A stretch of DNA of 64,000 nt. Source: CG2-30-36-16 sp964372115. Its GTDB lineage: Bacteria; Bacteroidota; Ignavibacteria; Ignavibacteriales; Ignavibacteriaceae. Below the pieces are notes generated by a model. The model made no database searches. It was given only the letters and a program-made list of their open reading frames with translations, and was not told the DNA's origin. Positions 52,571-61,781 of this stretch are shown here, piece after piece. The stretch covers positions 24,106 to 88,105 of the forward strand of contig CAYJPN010000024.1 in assembly GCA_964372115.1 (NCBI GenBank), read 5' to 3'. A program made the translations under genes and the position numbers. Every line of letters begins with the position of its first letter. The stretch's first letter is position 1.

Positions 52571-54496
52571 ATGGAATCAATAAAAATTACATTCCCCGAT
52601 GGGAATATTAAAGAGTTTAATAAAGGTATAACCGGTTACGAAATAGCTGAATCTATTTCTTCACGGCTTGCCCAAGAAGTTCTTGCTGTTAAAACCAATA
52701 AGTGCATAAAAGATTTGCATTCTAAATTTAACGAAGACGCTGATGTTAAATTTTTAACCTTCGACGATAAAGAGGGGAAGGAAGTTTATTGGCATTCAAC
52801 TTCCCATTTAATGGCTCATGCAGTTCAAGAAATTTACCCGGAAGCAAAATTTGGTGTTGGACCCGCAATTGACGCAGGTTTTTATTACGATATAGATATT
52901 GAACATCAACTTACTGAAGACGACCTTTTTAAGATTGAAAGCAAAATGCTTGAGATCGCGAAAAAAGATGAAAAGTTTAATCGTCAGGAACTTTCTAAAT
53001 CGGAAGCTCTTGAATTCTGGAATAAACGCGGCGATCAATATAAATTAGAAATCATTTCCGGTCTTGATGAAAGTTCGGAAACCATAAGTTTTTACCACGA
53101 AGGAAACTTTACCGATCTTTGTACCGGTCCTCATCTTCCTTCGGCAGGAAAAATAAAATTTGTAAAACTGCTGAATATTAGCGGCAGTTACTGGCGCGGC
53201 GACGAAAAAAATAAACAGCTTCAAAGAATTTACGGAGTTTCGTTTCCCAAGAAAAAAATGCTGGATGAATATCTTCTATTATTAGAGGAAGCTAAAAAAA
53301 GAGATCATCGTAAACTGGGCAAACAGCTCGATTTGTTTAGTGTACACGAAGAAGCCGGCGCCGGCTTAATATATTGGCATCCAAAAGGCGCGCGGGTCCG
53401 GTTAGAAATTGAAAATTTTTGGCGCGATGCTCATCTTCAAAACGGGTACGAAATTTTATACACCCCGCACATGGGAAAAAGCTGGTTGTGGGAAACAAGC
53501 GGTCATCTCGGTTTTTACAAAGAAAGTATGTACAGCGGGATGAAAGTGGATGAACAGGACTATTTTATAAAACCTATGAATTGTCCGTTTCATATTTTGA
53601 TTTATAAATCGACTTTAAGATCGTACCGAGATTTGCCGCTAAGATGGGCAGAACTTGGCACTGTTTACCGTTATGAAAAAAGCGGAGCGCTTCACGGCTT
53701 GTTAAGAGTCCGTGGTTTTACTCAAGATGACGCACATATATTCTGCACACATAGCCAGATTGAAGATGAAGTGGTTGAAGTACTTCGTTTTTCAAATATG
53801 ATGTGGGAAGCATTCGGTTTTACTCAAATGAAATATTATCTTTCTACCAAACCTGAAAAAGCTGTTGGTGAAGATGAACTTTGGGATAAAGCAATTGATT
53901 CATTAAAAGCCGCTTTAGTAAGAGAAGGTTTAGATTACGAAATTGATGAAGGCGGCGGCGCTTTTTATGGACCGAAAATAGATATAAAAATTAAAGACGC
54001 TTTAAACCGCGAGTGGCAGATGAGCACGGTTCAGTTCGATTTTAATTTGCCCGAACGCTTTGATATGAGTTATATTGGCGAAGACGGAAAAGAACACAGA
54101 CCATTTATGGTACATCGCGCACTGCTTGGTTCAATTGAAAGATTTTTTGGCGTTTTAATTGAACATTACGGCGGCGCTTTTCCTGTTTGGCTTGCGCCAA
54201 TTCAGGTTGCGGTATTGCCCGTATCGCAAAACTTTATGGATTACGCTGCTAAAGTTGCCGATAAACTAAAGAAAAGCAATATTCGCGTAAATCTTGATGA
54301 AAGAAATGAGAAGATCGGATACAAGATTCGTGATTGGGAAACACAAAAAGTTCCCTATATGCTTGTAGTTGGAGAAAAAGAGCAGAGCACGGATGCAGTT
54401 TCTGTGAGAAAACATAAAAAAGGTGATCTCGGTGTATTGTCTTTAATCGAATTTATTGATAATATAAAAGCGGAAATAAGTTCAAAAGAATCATAA
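52571..54496 (+). CDS. thrS: Threonine-tRNA ligase
   Basis: A 641-aa class II synthetase. An N-terminal TGS domain (MESIKITFPDGNIKEFNKG) is followed by the editing domain (HSTSHLMAHAVQEIYP and the FTDLCTGPHLPSAG region, with Cys for zinc/editing). The catalytic core has MNCPFHILIYKS, RVRGFTQDDAHIFC and VHRALLGSIERFFG; an anticodon-binding domain closes the protein. The start is ATG 52571; the open frame upstream runs into tRNA-Val and was rejected. No Shine-Dalgarno is visible because the terminator U-run sits there. Confidence 0.96.
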   Translation: MESIKITFPDGNIKEFNKGITGYEIAESISSRLAQEVLAVKTNKCIKDLHSKFNEDADVKFLTFDDKEGKEVYWHSTSHLMAHAVQEIYPEAKFGVGPAIDAGFYYDIDIEHQLTEDDLFKIESKMLEIAKKDEKFNRQELSKSEALEFWNKRGDQYKLEIISGLDESSETISFYHEGNFTDLCTGPHLPSAGKIKFVKLLNISGSYWRGDEKNKQLQRIYGVSFPKKKMLDEYLLLLEEAKKRDHRKLGKQLDLFSVHEEAGAGLIYWHPKGARVRLEIENFWRDAHLQNGYEILYTPHMGKSWLWETSGHLGFYKESMYSGMKVDEQDYFIKPMNCPFHILIYKSTLRSYRDLPLRWAELGTVYRYEKSGALHGLLRVRGFTQDDAHIFCTHSQIEDEVVEVLRFSNMMWEAFGFTQMKYYLSTKPEKAVGEDELWDKAIDSLKAALVREGLDYEIDEGGGAFYGPKIDIKIKDALNREWQMSTVQFDFNLPERFDMSYIGEDGKEHRPFMVHRALLGSIERFFGVLIEHYGGAFPVWLAPIQVAVLPVSQNFMDYAAKVADKLKKSNIRVNLDERNEKIGYKIRDWETQKVPYMLVVGEKEQSTDAVSVRKHKKGDLGVLSLIEFIDNIKAEISSKES

Positions 54497-54515
54497 ACAA
54501 TATAAGAGGTAACTA

Positions 54516-55049
54516 ATCGCTCAAAAAGATGAAATTCGGATAAACGAAGAAATTTCGGCTCCGAAAGTAAGAGTAATTGATGTAAGCGGAACTCAGTTAG
54601 GAATTTTTACCGTTCGGGATGCTATAAAGCAGGCTCAAGAACGATCACTGGATCTCGTTGAAATTGCTCCTCAGGCTAAACCGCCTGTATGTAAAATAAT
54701 CGATTTTGGTAAGTTTAAGTATGAACAACAGAAGAGAGACAAGATACAGCGAAAAAATCAGCAGATAACATTGCTGAAAGAAATTCGTCTTCACCCTAAT
54801 ACTGATGTTCATGATTTTGAATTTAAAGTAAAACATGCAGTAAACTTTTTAGATGAAGGAAATAAAGTAAAAGTTTCCGTTATGTTCAAAGGACGCGAAA
54901 TGGCTTACCAGGAACAAGGCGAACAGTTATTAAATAGATTTATAGAGCAGGTAGAAGATGTTGCAAAGGTTGAGTCTCCAATAAAAATGGAAGGCAGAAA
55001 CATGAACATCATTCTCGTTCCATCGAAATTAAAAGGAAAAAAGAAATAA
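54516..55049 (+). CDS. infC: Translation initiation factor IF-3 with non-canonical AUC start
   Basis: A 177-aa IF-3. From ATC at 54516 the frame reads (M)AQKDEIRINEEISAPKVRVI, the conserved IF-3 start; an AAGAGG Shine-Dalgarno at 54504-54509 has 6-nt spacing, and an in-frame stop TAA at 54510 excludes longer forms. Only a CTA codon lies between that stop and ATC. The N-domain has DLVEIAPQAKPPVCKIIDFGKF and the C-domain KEIRLHPNTDVHDFEFK, both canonical. The start codon mirrors AUU of E. coli infC, which allows IF-3 to repress its own synthesis. It opens the infC-rpmI-rplT operon, 19 nt after thrS. Confidence 0.92.
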   Translation: MAQKDEIRINEEISAPKVRVIDVSGTQLGIFTVRDAIKQAQERSLDLVEIAPQAKPPVCKIIDFGKFKYEQQKRDKIQRKNQQITLLKEIRLHPNTDVHDFEFKVKHAVNFLDEGNKVKVSVMFKGREMAYQEQGEQLLNRFIEQVEDVAKVESPIKMEGRNMNIILVPSKLKGKKK

Positions 55050-55065
55050 TTTAGGAAAGCAAGTC

Positions 55066-55257
55066 ATGCCAAAGATGAAGAGCAACAGCGGTGCAGCTAA
55101 GACATTTAAAAAAACCGCGTCAGGCCATTACAAAAGAAAAAAGGCTTATAAGAGCCACATTCTTACGTCGAAATCGACAAAAAGAAAAAGAAACTTAAGA
55201 CACGCAACGCTGGTTTCCAAGTCTGAAGAGAAGCGTGTTGGAATTATGATTCAATAA
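55066..55257 (+). CDS. rpmI: Ribosomal protein L35
   Basis: A 63-aa basic protein of the 50S subunit. MPKMKSNSGAAKTFKKTASG and KAYKSHILTSKSTKRKRNLR are canonical for bL35. Normal length; 16 nt after infC and 18 nt before rplT. Confidence 0.96.
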   Translation: MPKMKSNSGAAKTFKKTASGHYKRKKAYKSHILTSKSTKRKRNLRHATLVSKSEEKRVGIMIQ

Positions 55258-55275
55258 CGAGAGGAATGGAATAAT

Positions 55276-55623
55276 ATGCCACGTTCAAAAAATAAAGTTG
55301 CTTCTCATCGCAGAAGGAAAAAAATACTTGAGCAAACCAGAGGTTACTGGGGCGCCAGAAAAAATGTGTTAACTATAGCAAAGAACCACCTTGAAAAAGG
55401 TCTTGTTCATGCTTATCGCGATAGAAAGTTAAAAAAGAGAACCTTCAGACAACTCTGGATAGTACGTATTAACGCTGCCGCCAGAATTAACGGAACAACA
55501 TACAGCAGACTTATTGATGCTCTTAACAAAAAAGGCATTGAAATAAATAGAAAAGTGCTTGCAAGTGTTGCTGCAGAAAATCCATCTGCTTTTACCGAAC
55601 TTGTAAAGTTCTCAGCTAACTAA
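55276..55623 (+). CDS. rplT: Ribosomal protein L20
   Basis: A 115-aa 50S protein and assembly factor. The start MPRSKNKVASHRRRKKILEQ, then GYWGARKNVLTIAKNH and RQLWIVRINAAARINGTTYS are classic bL20. In E. coli it also represses the operon; no L20-binding leader was recognised here. A strong terminator follows at 55632-55673. Confidence 0.96.
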   Translation: MPRSKNKVASHRRRKKILEQTRGYWGARKNVLTIAKNHLEKGLVHAYRDRKLKKRTFRQLWIVRINAAARINGTTYSRLIDALNKKGIEINRKVLASVAAENPSAFTELVKFSAN

Positions 55624-55631
55624 AAATTATT

Positions 55632-55673
55632 TACCCTCCCGTTATAAATTTTTATTAATTTTACGGGAGGGTA
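55632..55673 (+). terminator. Intrinsic terminator of the infC operon
   Basis: An 11-bp stem (TACCCTCCCGT / ACGGGAGGGTA) with a 20-nt A+T loop, followed by TTATTTTA. Confidence 0.85.
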
Positions 55674-55700
55674 TTATTTTAAATAATCCGGATTGCAGTT

Positions 55701-56714
55701 ATGCTCGATGAAAAAATAAAATCCATTCATTCCGAATTCGCAAATGAAATCTCGGAAGCCGATAATCAAAAAAAAATTGAAGAAATAAGAATAAAGTATC
55801 TGAGTCGTAACGGTTTGGTTTCTGCTTTGTTTGAAGAATTAAAAGGCGCACCCAAAGAAGAAAAACCTTTACTCGGAAAACGGCTTAATGAATTAAGAAA
55901 TTCTGTTATCGCGGCTTTTGATACGGCTAAAGAAAATATTGAGTCATCTGATAAATCAACCGAAAATAAAATTGATTTATCGTTAGCCGGAATTAGCCGT
56001 GCAATAGGGAGCAAACACGTATTAACCCAAACTCTTGATGAAATAAAAAACATCTTTAAGGGAATGGGATTTTCTGTTGCGCTTGGACCCGAACTTGAAT
56101 CGGATTATTATAATTTTGAAGCTTTAAACTTCCCGCACGATCATCCGGCAAGAGATATGCAGGACACATATTTCATCAACGATAGTTTTTTACTTCGCAC
56201 CCATACAACTCCTGTACAGGTGCGTATAATGGAAAAACAAGCGCCGCCGGTCAGAGCCATTATGCCGGGACGTGTTTACCGAAACGAAGCGGTTAGCGCT
56301 CGAAGCTACTGCATGTTCCACCAGGTTGACGGTATTTATGTTGATACAAGTGTAAATTTTGCCGAGTTAAAAGCAACACTCGTTTCTTTTGCAAAACAAT
56401 TTTACGGGTCGGAATTAAAATACCGTTTTCGTCCAAGCTTTTTCCCGTTTACTGAACCGAGCGCCGAAATGGATATTACATGCTTTTTATGTCACGGCAT
56501 CGGCTGCAAAATTTGTAAAGGTTCCGGTTGGTTAGAGATATTGGGTTGCGGAATGGTTGACCCGAATGTTTTTAAATCGGTTAATTACGATTCAGAAAAA
56601 TACACCGGTTATGCTTTCGGTATGGGTATCGAAAGAATCGGGCTGCTTAAATACGGTATTGATGATATACGTATTTACTTTGAAAATGATTTACGCTTCC
56701 TTAAACAGTTTTGA
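55701..56714 (+). CDS. pheS: Phenylalanine-tRNA ligase alpha subunit
   Basis: A 337-aa class II synthetase subunit that charges tRNA-Phe. N-terminal coiled-coil (about 1-85) binds tRNA; the core has MGFSVALGPELESDYYNFEA, DTYFINDSFLLRTHTTPVQV and FEPSAEMD-like FTEPSAEMD, then GMGIERIGLLKYGI. A CxxC..CxxC pattern (CFLCHGIGCKICKG) suggests bound zinc, seen in part of the family. 15 nt before pheT. Confidence 0.95.
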   Translation: MLDEKIKSIHSEFANEISEADNQKKIEEIRIKYLSRNGLVSALFEELKGAPKEEKPLLGKRLNELRNSVIAAFDTAKENIESSDKSTENKIDLSLAGISRAIGSKHVLTQTLDEIKNIFKGMGFSVALGPELESDYYNFEALNFPHDHPARDMQDTYFINDSFLLRTHTTPVQVRIMEKQAPPVRAIMPGRVYRNEAVSARSYCMFHQVDGIYVDTSVNFAELKATLVSFAKQFYGSELKYRFRPSFFPFTEPSAEMDITCFLCHGIGCKICKGSGWLEILGCGMVDPNVFKSVNYDSEKYTGYAFGMGIERIGLLKYGIDDIRIYFENDLRFLKQF

Positions 56715-56729
56715 CCCGGAGATGTTGTT

Positions 56730-59138
56730 GTGAAAGTATCCTTAAACTGGCTGAAAAAATATGTCGACCTTACCGGAATCCCGGTTAATGAAATAATTCA
56801 TACATTAACAATGTCAGGTCTTGAAGTAGAAGAAATAACAGACCAGAATGAAATATTAAAAAATTTTGTTGTTGGTTTTGTAAAAGAAAAAACAAAACAC
56901 CCTAACGCCGATAAACTATCCATTTGTAAAGTATCAAACGGCACAGAAGAATTACAGGTTGTCTGCGGTGCGCCGAATGTTGACGCCGGACAAAAAATTG
57001 TTTTTGCCCAGATTGGGGCGGTTGTGCCTAACGGTGGTTTCAAAATTACAAAAGCCAAACTTCGCGGCGCCGAATCATTCGGAATGATTTGTTCTGAGTC
57101 TGAACTTCAACTAAGCGATGATCATTCGGGCATCATGGTTCTTCCACCTGACATGAAAGAAGGAACGCCGATTGCCGAAGCATTAGGGATGGACGATGTT
57201 GTTTTAGAAATAGCAATTACTCCAAACCGTCCCGACGCACTTTCTCATTTAGGTGTTGCGAGGGATCTGGCAGCTTTATTCCAACGCGAACTCATACTTC
57301 CTGAAATAAAACTTGAAGAAAGCGATGAATCAATTGAAAAGTTTGCTTCTGTTGAAGTTTTGGACCCGATAAATTGTCCCCGATATTCTTCCAAAGTGGT
57401 TCATGATGTTGTGGTAAAAGAGTCACCCGGGTGGCTTAAAAAGGCGGTGCAAAAAATAGGGATGCGCCCAATAAACAATATTGTTGATGTTACAAACTAT
57501 GTAATGTTTGAAACCGGGCAGCCGCTGCACGCGTTTGATTTGAACATGCTTGCCGGTAATAAAATTATTGTAAAAAGCACGTCAGAAGAATCAAACTTTA
57601 CCACACTCGATTCAAAAACTCGAAAACTTGCAATGAATACTTTAATGATTTGTGATAGAGATAAACCGGTTGCAATAGCAGGTGTGATGGGCGGCGAGAA
57701 CAGTGAAGTTACAAACGAAACGAAACATATTTTGATTGAAAGCGCATTCTTTAATCCGTCCAGCATTCGCAAAACTGCAAAAACACTTGGGCTAAGCACC
57801 GATGCTTCTTATAGATTTGAAAGAACAACAAACGCGGGCGGCACTGTTTACGCTGCAGAGAGAGCTGCGCAGTTAATTGCAGAACTCGGCGGTGGAAAAG
57901 TTGCAAAGGGAACTTTAGATGTTTATCCAAAAGAAATCGAAATGCCCGTAGTTACATTACGCTATGCCCGTGTTGAAAAACTTCTCGGCTATTTTATAGA
58001 ACCTGAAAAAATAAAAAATATTGTTACTGCTCTCGGGTTCAAAATTACATCCGAGAACGAGAATGAAATTGTTGTTCAAGTTCCTCTCTTTCGTCCCGAT
58101 GTTGAAAGGGAAGTTGATTTAATTGAGGAAGTGGCGAGAATAAATGGTTATGATAATATTCCAACAATCGCAAGTTTTTCAGTACCTCTCGGTGTTAAAC
58201 ATGATGAGTCGGCTTTTTATGATAAAGTAAGAGAAATTGCCGTGGGGCTGGGTTTTTACGAAATGATAAACAATCCTTTGCAGAATGAAAAAACCGCAGC
58301 GTTAACCGGTAACCAGATTGGTGTATTAAACCCGCAAAGTTTGGATATGGCATTTTTACGTACTTCCTTAATACCGGGTGCATTGATGGTTGCTTCAAAA
58401 AATTTCAATGTTGGCGAAAAAAATCTTTCGCTTTTTGAAATAGGAAACACATTCAATAAAAATTCTGAAAATGTTTTAATAAAAGAATTCTCAGATTTTA
58501 CAGAAGAAACTAAAGTACTATTTTTACTTTCGGGAAAATCCTCGGTTAAAGAATGGTATTCTGATGAAAAAAATATAGATTTTTATCATCTAAAAGGTTT
58601 AATTAATTCATTTATCAGTAACTTAGCCCTTGACAATGTTTTAAATGATTCATATTATCACGGTGATGATAGAATTTTCAATCTCGTTTTTACAAAAGAA
58701 CATAACGGAACAGTTGTTGGTAAAGGCGGAAGAGTAAAAAAAGACGTTCTTAAACTTTTTGATATTCAGCAGGAAGTATATTGTTTTGAGTTAGATATGA
58801 CGATTCTCGAACAACTTACGGGTTCAAAAAACAAATATATTCATTTGCTTAAGTATCCAAAGATGATGCGGGATTTTGCATTTGTCTTTGATAAAAATGT
58901 TGAATATAATGATGTCGCCGCGTTCATAAAAAAGAAAGGCGGCAATCTGCTGAAATCAGTCAGGTTATTCGATTTGTTCGAAAGTGAAGCACTCGGGAAC
59001 GGAAAAAAAAGTATGGCGTTTGAACTCGAGTATTTTAATGAAACCAGAACATTAACCGATGACGAAGTGGAAAAAGATTTTTCTAATTTGATAAACTTAG
59101 TAACTAACGAATTTAACGCAAAACTTAGAGGAAATTAA
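56730..59138 (+). CDS. pheT: Phenylalanine-tRNA ligase beta subunit
   Basis: An 802-aa subunit starting at GTG 56730 (MKVSLNWLKKYVDLTGIPV). Domains in order: B1/tRNA-binding (EMAP-like, HPNADKLSICKVSNG), the B3/B4 editing domain (VDVTNYVMFETGQPLHAFD), B5 (YARVEKLLGYFIEP), the catalytic-like domain and a C-terminal ferredoxin-fold anticodon-binding domain (FAFVFDKNVEYNDVAAFI). Length is normal. It immediately precedes the coiled-coil gene. Confidence 0.95.
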   Translation: MKVSLNWLKKYVDLTGIPVNEIIHTLTMSGLEVEEITDQNEILKNFVVGFVKEKTKHPNADKLSICKVSNGTEELQVVCGAPNVDAGQKIVFAQIGAVVPNGGFKITKAKLRGAESFGMICSESELQLSDDHSGIMVLPPDMKEGTPIAEALGMDDVVLEIAITPNRPDALSHLGVARDLAALFQRELILPEIKLEESDESIEKFASVEVLDPINCPRYSSKVVHDVVVKESPGWLKKAVQKIGMRPINNIVDVTNYVMFETGQPLHAFDLNMLAGNKIIVKSTSEESNFTTLDSKTRKLAMNTLMICDRDKPVAIAGVMGGENSEVTNETKHILIESAFFNPSSIRKTAKTLGLSTDASYRFERTTNAGGTVYAAERAAQLIAELGGGKVAKGTLDVYPKEIEMPVVTLRYARVEKLLGYFIEPEKIKNIVTALGFKITSENENEIVVQVPLFRPDVEREVDLIEEVARINGYDNIPTIASFSVPLGVKHDESAFYDKVREIAVGLGFYEMINNPLQNEKTAALTGNQIGVLNPQSLDMAFLRTSLIPGALMVASKNFNVGEKNLSLFEIGNTFNKNSENVLIKEFSDFTEETKVLFLLSGKSSVKEWYSDEKNIDFYHLKGLINSFISNLALDNVLNDSYYHGDDRIFNLVFTKEHNGTVVGKGGRVKKDVLKLFDIQQEVYCFELDMTILEQLTGSKNKYIHLLKYPKMMRDFAFVFDKNVEYNDVAAFIKKKGGNLLKSVRLFDLFESEALGNGKKSMAFELEYFNETRTLTDDEVEKDFSNLINLVTNEFNAKLRGN

Positions 59139-59453
59139 TTGCCCGATTCATCAAAATATGATTTATTACTCTCGGAGTTGAGTGCACTTGAAACATTAGT
59201 AACCGTACTTAAAAATAAATACGCCGCGGTTTTTCTGCAAAACAATGAACTCGAAGAGGAAATAAAAATTTTGAAGAAGGAAAATTTTTCGCTTGAACAA
59301 AAATTGAATCGTTTTGAAGCGGAAGCAGTTAAAGTACAAAACTTTGTTGGCGGAACTGAAGTTTTATCATCGCTGAACAAAGCAGAAAAAGAAGATTTAA
59401 AAAATAAAATTCAAACCATGATCTCCAAAATAGATCATCATTTGAGTTCTTAA
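59139..59453 (+). CDS. Small coiled-coil protein between pheT and zapA
   Basis: A 104-aa protein; the start is TTG at 59139, directly after the pheT stop, with GAGG at 59128-59131. Residues about 10-60 (ELEEEIKILKKENFSLEQKL) have heptad Leu/Ile pattern of a coiled-coil. Its position next to zapA suggests a ZapB-like or divisome helper, but sequence alone does not show this. Confidence 0.72.
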   Translation: MPDSSKYDLLLSELSALETLVTVLKNKYAAVFLQNNELEEEIKILKKENFSLEQKLNRFEAEAVKVQNFVGGTEVLSSLNKAEKEDLKNKIQTMISKIDHHLSS

Positions 59454-59483
59454 CATTGTTGTTCGTTTGATGGAAATGGCATA

Positions 59484-59780
59484 ATGACCGTAAAAAAGAA
59501 GCTAAAAATAAAAATCTTTGATAAAGAATATTCTCTTTTAGTTGAAAACGAAGAAATAGCAAAAGAATTAGCTATATATGTAAATAAAGTAATGGAAGAA
59601 ACTAAAGAGGAACTGCCTGATCAACCAGCTCAGACGGTTGCAATTATTGCGTGCTTAAATATTGCATACGATCTGTTCCTGGAAAAAAATAAAAACCGTG
59701 AGTTTTTAATACAGGCAAATGATAAAGTAAAAAGGTTAAAACTTCTTTTAAACGAATCTGAAATGTCAAACCCATCTTAG
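59484..59780 (+). CDS. zapA: Cell division protein ZapA
   Basis: A 98-aa ZapA-family protein. KIKIFDKEYSLLVENEEIAKE at the start, AIYVNKVMEE and the C-terminal coiled-coil with AIIACLNIAYDLFLEK match. It binds FtsZ and stabilises the Z ring. It is followed by a 6S-like RNA and rny. Confidence 0.88.
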   Translation: MTVKKKLKIKIFDKEYSLLVENEEIAKELAIYVNKVMEETKEELPDQPAQTVAIIACLNIAYDLFLEKNKNREFLIQANDKVKRLKLLLNESEMSNPS

Positions 59781-59799
59781 ACAGAAGCTTCCACTCTGT

Positions 59800-59980
59800 C
59801 AGTCCAGATCAATAAATGAAAAACTAACTCTTTAAAAATAGGGAGTATGACTTTCGGCGTCAATTACAGACCTCATCCCTGTTTCGGCAAGGATCCCTTT
59901 CGGGGGACGGAGGAAGCGAAAAGCGTTCGGGGATATTCCCACTGTGTCTAATAGAGTTTTTCTCGATTGTCTGGTACTGG
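59800..59980 (+). ncRNA. ssrS: Candidate 6S RNA
   Basis: About 180 nt between zapA and rny. The ends pair over the whole length: CAGTCCAG (59800-59807) with CTGGTACTG (59971-59979), and farther in GAAAAACT with AGTTTTTC (59955-59962). An unpaired central bubble follows, then GGGAGTAT (59841-59848) pairs with ATATTCCC (59933-59940) to hold an apical arm with further G/C-rich hairpins. A terminal stem, central bubble and apical arm of about 180 nt is the 6S RNA architecture that mimics an open promoter, and a zapA neighbour fits known 6S synteny in other bacteria. No sequence match was tested. Confidence 0.68.
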
Positions 59981-60020
59981 CAGAGTAGAATTTATTTACT
60001 ACATGCGGTCTGGAGGTAAA

Positions 60021-61595
60021 ATGGAACTTAGAATGGAACTGTTACTGCTAATACCTATGGTGGTTGTTTTGGTGACAATCTTTTTCTGGCTCGGCTGGAA
60101 ATTGAACTCCAAAATGGGAAAAAGAAGTGTTGCAGCAGCAGACGAAAAATCTAAACAGATAATTAGCGAAGCCCAAAAAGAGGCTACTAATATTAAAAGA
60201 GAAAAGTTATTAGAAGTTAAAGATGAGTGGTATAAGAAAAAAATAGAATTTGATACTGAAGTAAATCAAAAAAGACAAAAGTTTAGTAATCTCGAAAAAC
60301 AACTTACAACCCGTGAAGAAAATATCGAAAAAAAATTCGATATGGTTATAAAGAAAGAGAGAGAAAACAAAATTGTTGAAAAAGAATTACTCAACTCTAA
60401 AAACAGTATAGCTGCAAAACTCGCCGAGGTGCAGCGTTTAGAAAGTGAACAAAACTTTAAGCTTGAAAAAATTTCAGGGTTAACCTCGGAAGAAGCAAAA
60501 AAAATGCTTATTGATAATATGGTGAGCCAGGCAAAAATAGACGGAGCCCAGCTCATAAAAGAAGTTCACGATCAAGCAAAAACCGACGCAAAAAGGGAAG
60601 CACAAAAAATTATTGTGCAGGCTATACAGCGCTCCGCCGCAGATCATTCTATTGAAACAACAGTATCTGTCGTGCAAATTCAGAATGATGAAATGAAGGG
60701 AAGAATTATAGGTAAAGAAGGACGCAATATACGCGCGTTCGAGTCTGCCACCGGTGTTGATGTTATTGTTGACGATACGCCGGAAGCTGTGATCCTTTCT
60801 TCGTTCGATCAGTTTAGACGCGAGATAGCCCGTATTTCTCTTGAGAGATTGATAACAGACGGCAGAATTCACCCCGCACGAATTGAGGAGGTTGTTCTGA
60901 AAGTTCGGGAGGAACTTGAGGAAGAAATTTTACATGAAGGAGAAAACGTTGTTTTACAACTCGGTCTTCATAACATGCAAAAAGAATTAATAAAGCATGT
61001 CGGCAAAATGAGGTACCGTTCGAGTTACGGACAAAATCTTTTACAGCACAGTATAGAGGTTGCTTATCTTACCGGTATTATGGCTGCCGAACTTGGTTTG
61101 GATATTAACCTTGCAAAACGTGCCGGTCTTTTGCACGATGTTGGAAAAACGGTAGATAAAGAAATGGAAGGTCCGCATGCTTTGATAGGTTATGAATTAA
61201 CCAAAAAGTATAAAGAACACCCTATTGTAGTAAACGCTGTAGGTTCGCATCACGAAGATATTGAAATGGAACATCCGATAGCAACGCTGGTACAGGCTTC
61301 CGATGCGATAAGCGGCGCACGCCCCGGCGCAAGAAGAGAACCGCTTGAAGGTTATGTGAAACGTCTTGAAACTCTCGAGGCTCTTGCAACTTCGTTTGAA
61401 GGCGTTGCAAAAACTTACGCAATACAAGCAGGACGCGAAATACGCGTAGTAGTTGAACACGATAAAATTGATGATGCCTCTGCGGATAAACTTGCGCAGG
61501 ATATTGCGCAAAAAATTGAGGCCGAGATGGAATACCCCGGACAAATTAAAGTTACTGTAATAAGAGAAGTTCGTAAAATCAGTTACGCTCGTTAG
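60021..61595 (+). CDS. rny: Ribonuclease Y
   Basis: A 524-aa membrane-anchored endoribonuclease. ATG 60021 with GGAGGT at 60012-60017 is the start; a longer frame back to 59967 overlaps the ncRNA and is rejected. N-terminal TM helix (LLLLIPMVVVLVTIFFWLGW), long coiled-coil (about 45-180), KH domain (MKGRIIGKEGRNIRAFESAT), and HD domain with HDVGKTVDKE and HHEDIEMEHP metal sites. It starts mRNA decay at the inner membrane. Confidence 0.95.
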   Translation: MELRMELLLLIPMVVVLVTIFFWLGWKLNSKMGKRSVAAADEKSKQIISEAQKEATNIKREKLLEVKDEWYKKKIEFDTEVNQKRQKFSNLEKQLTTREENIEKKFDMVIKKERENKIVEKELLNSKNSIAAKLAEVQRLESEQNFKLEKISGLTSEEAKKMLIDNMVSQAKIDGAQLIKEVHDQAKTDAKREAQKIIVQAIQRSAADHSIETTVSVVQIQNDEMKGRIIGKEGRNIRAFESATGVDVIVDDTPEAVILSSFDQFRREIARISLERLITDGRIHPARIEEVVLKVREELEEEILHEGENVVLQLGLHNMQKELIKHVGKMRYRSSYGQNLLQHSIEVAYLTGIMAAELGLDINLAKRAGLLHDVGKTVDKEMEGPHALIGYELTKKYKEHPIVVNAVGSHHEDIEMEHPIATLVQASDAISGARPGARREPLEGYVKRLETLEALATSFEGVAKTYAIQAGREIRVVVEHDKIDDASADKLAQDIAQKIEAEMEYPGQIKVTVIREVRKISYAR

Positions 61596-61631
61596 TATAA
61601 ATTTACTGCACTAAAATTTTTATTCCTTTTG

Positions 61632-61651
61632 CCCCGCCATTTGAGGCGGGG
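61632..61651 (+). terminator. Hairpin after rny, possible terminator
   Basis: A 7-bp CCCCGCC/GGCGGGG stem with a 6-nt loop, followed by TATAGTT, a weak U-run. Likely attenuates rather than fully ends transcription toward coaE. Confidence 0.5.
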
Positions 61652-61781
61652 TATAGTTAACCCAAGAATTCCGAGCTGAATACACCCTAAACAATCAATT
61701 CAGCAGAAGCTGGAATTTATTTCCCTATATGCATGCGTCCTTATGGACCTGGCTATAACACACTTTTACATTAAGGCAAAG

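Noticed and set aside
54771..55049. Short IF-3 starting at TTG 54771
   Set aside because: It would remove the IF-3 N-domain, which is plainly encoded upstream from ATC 54516.
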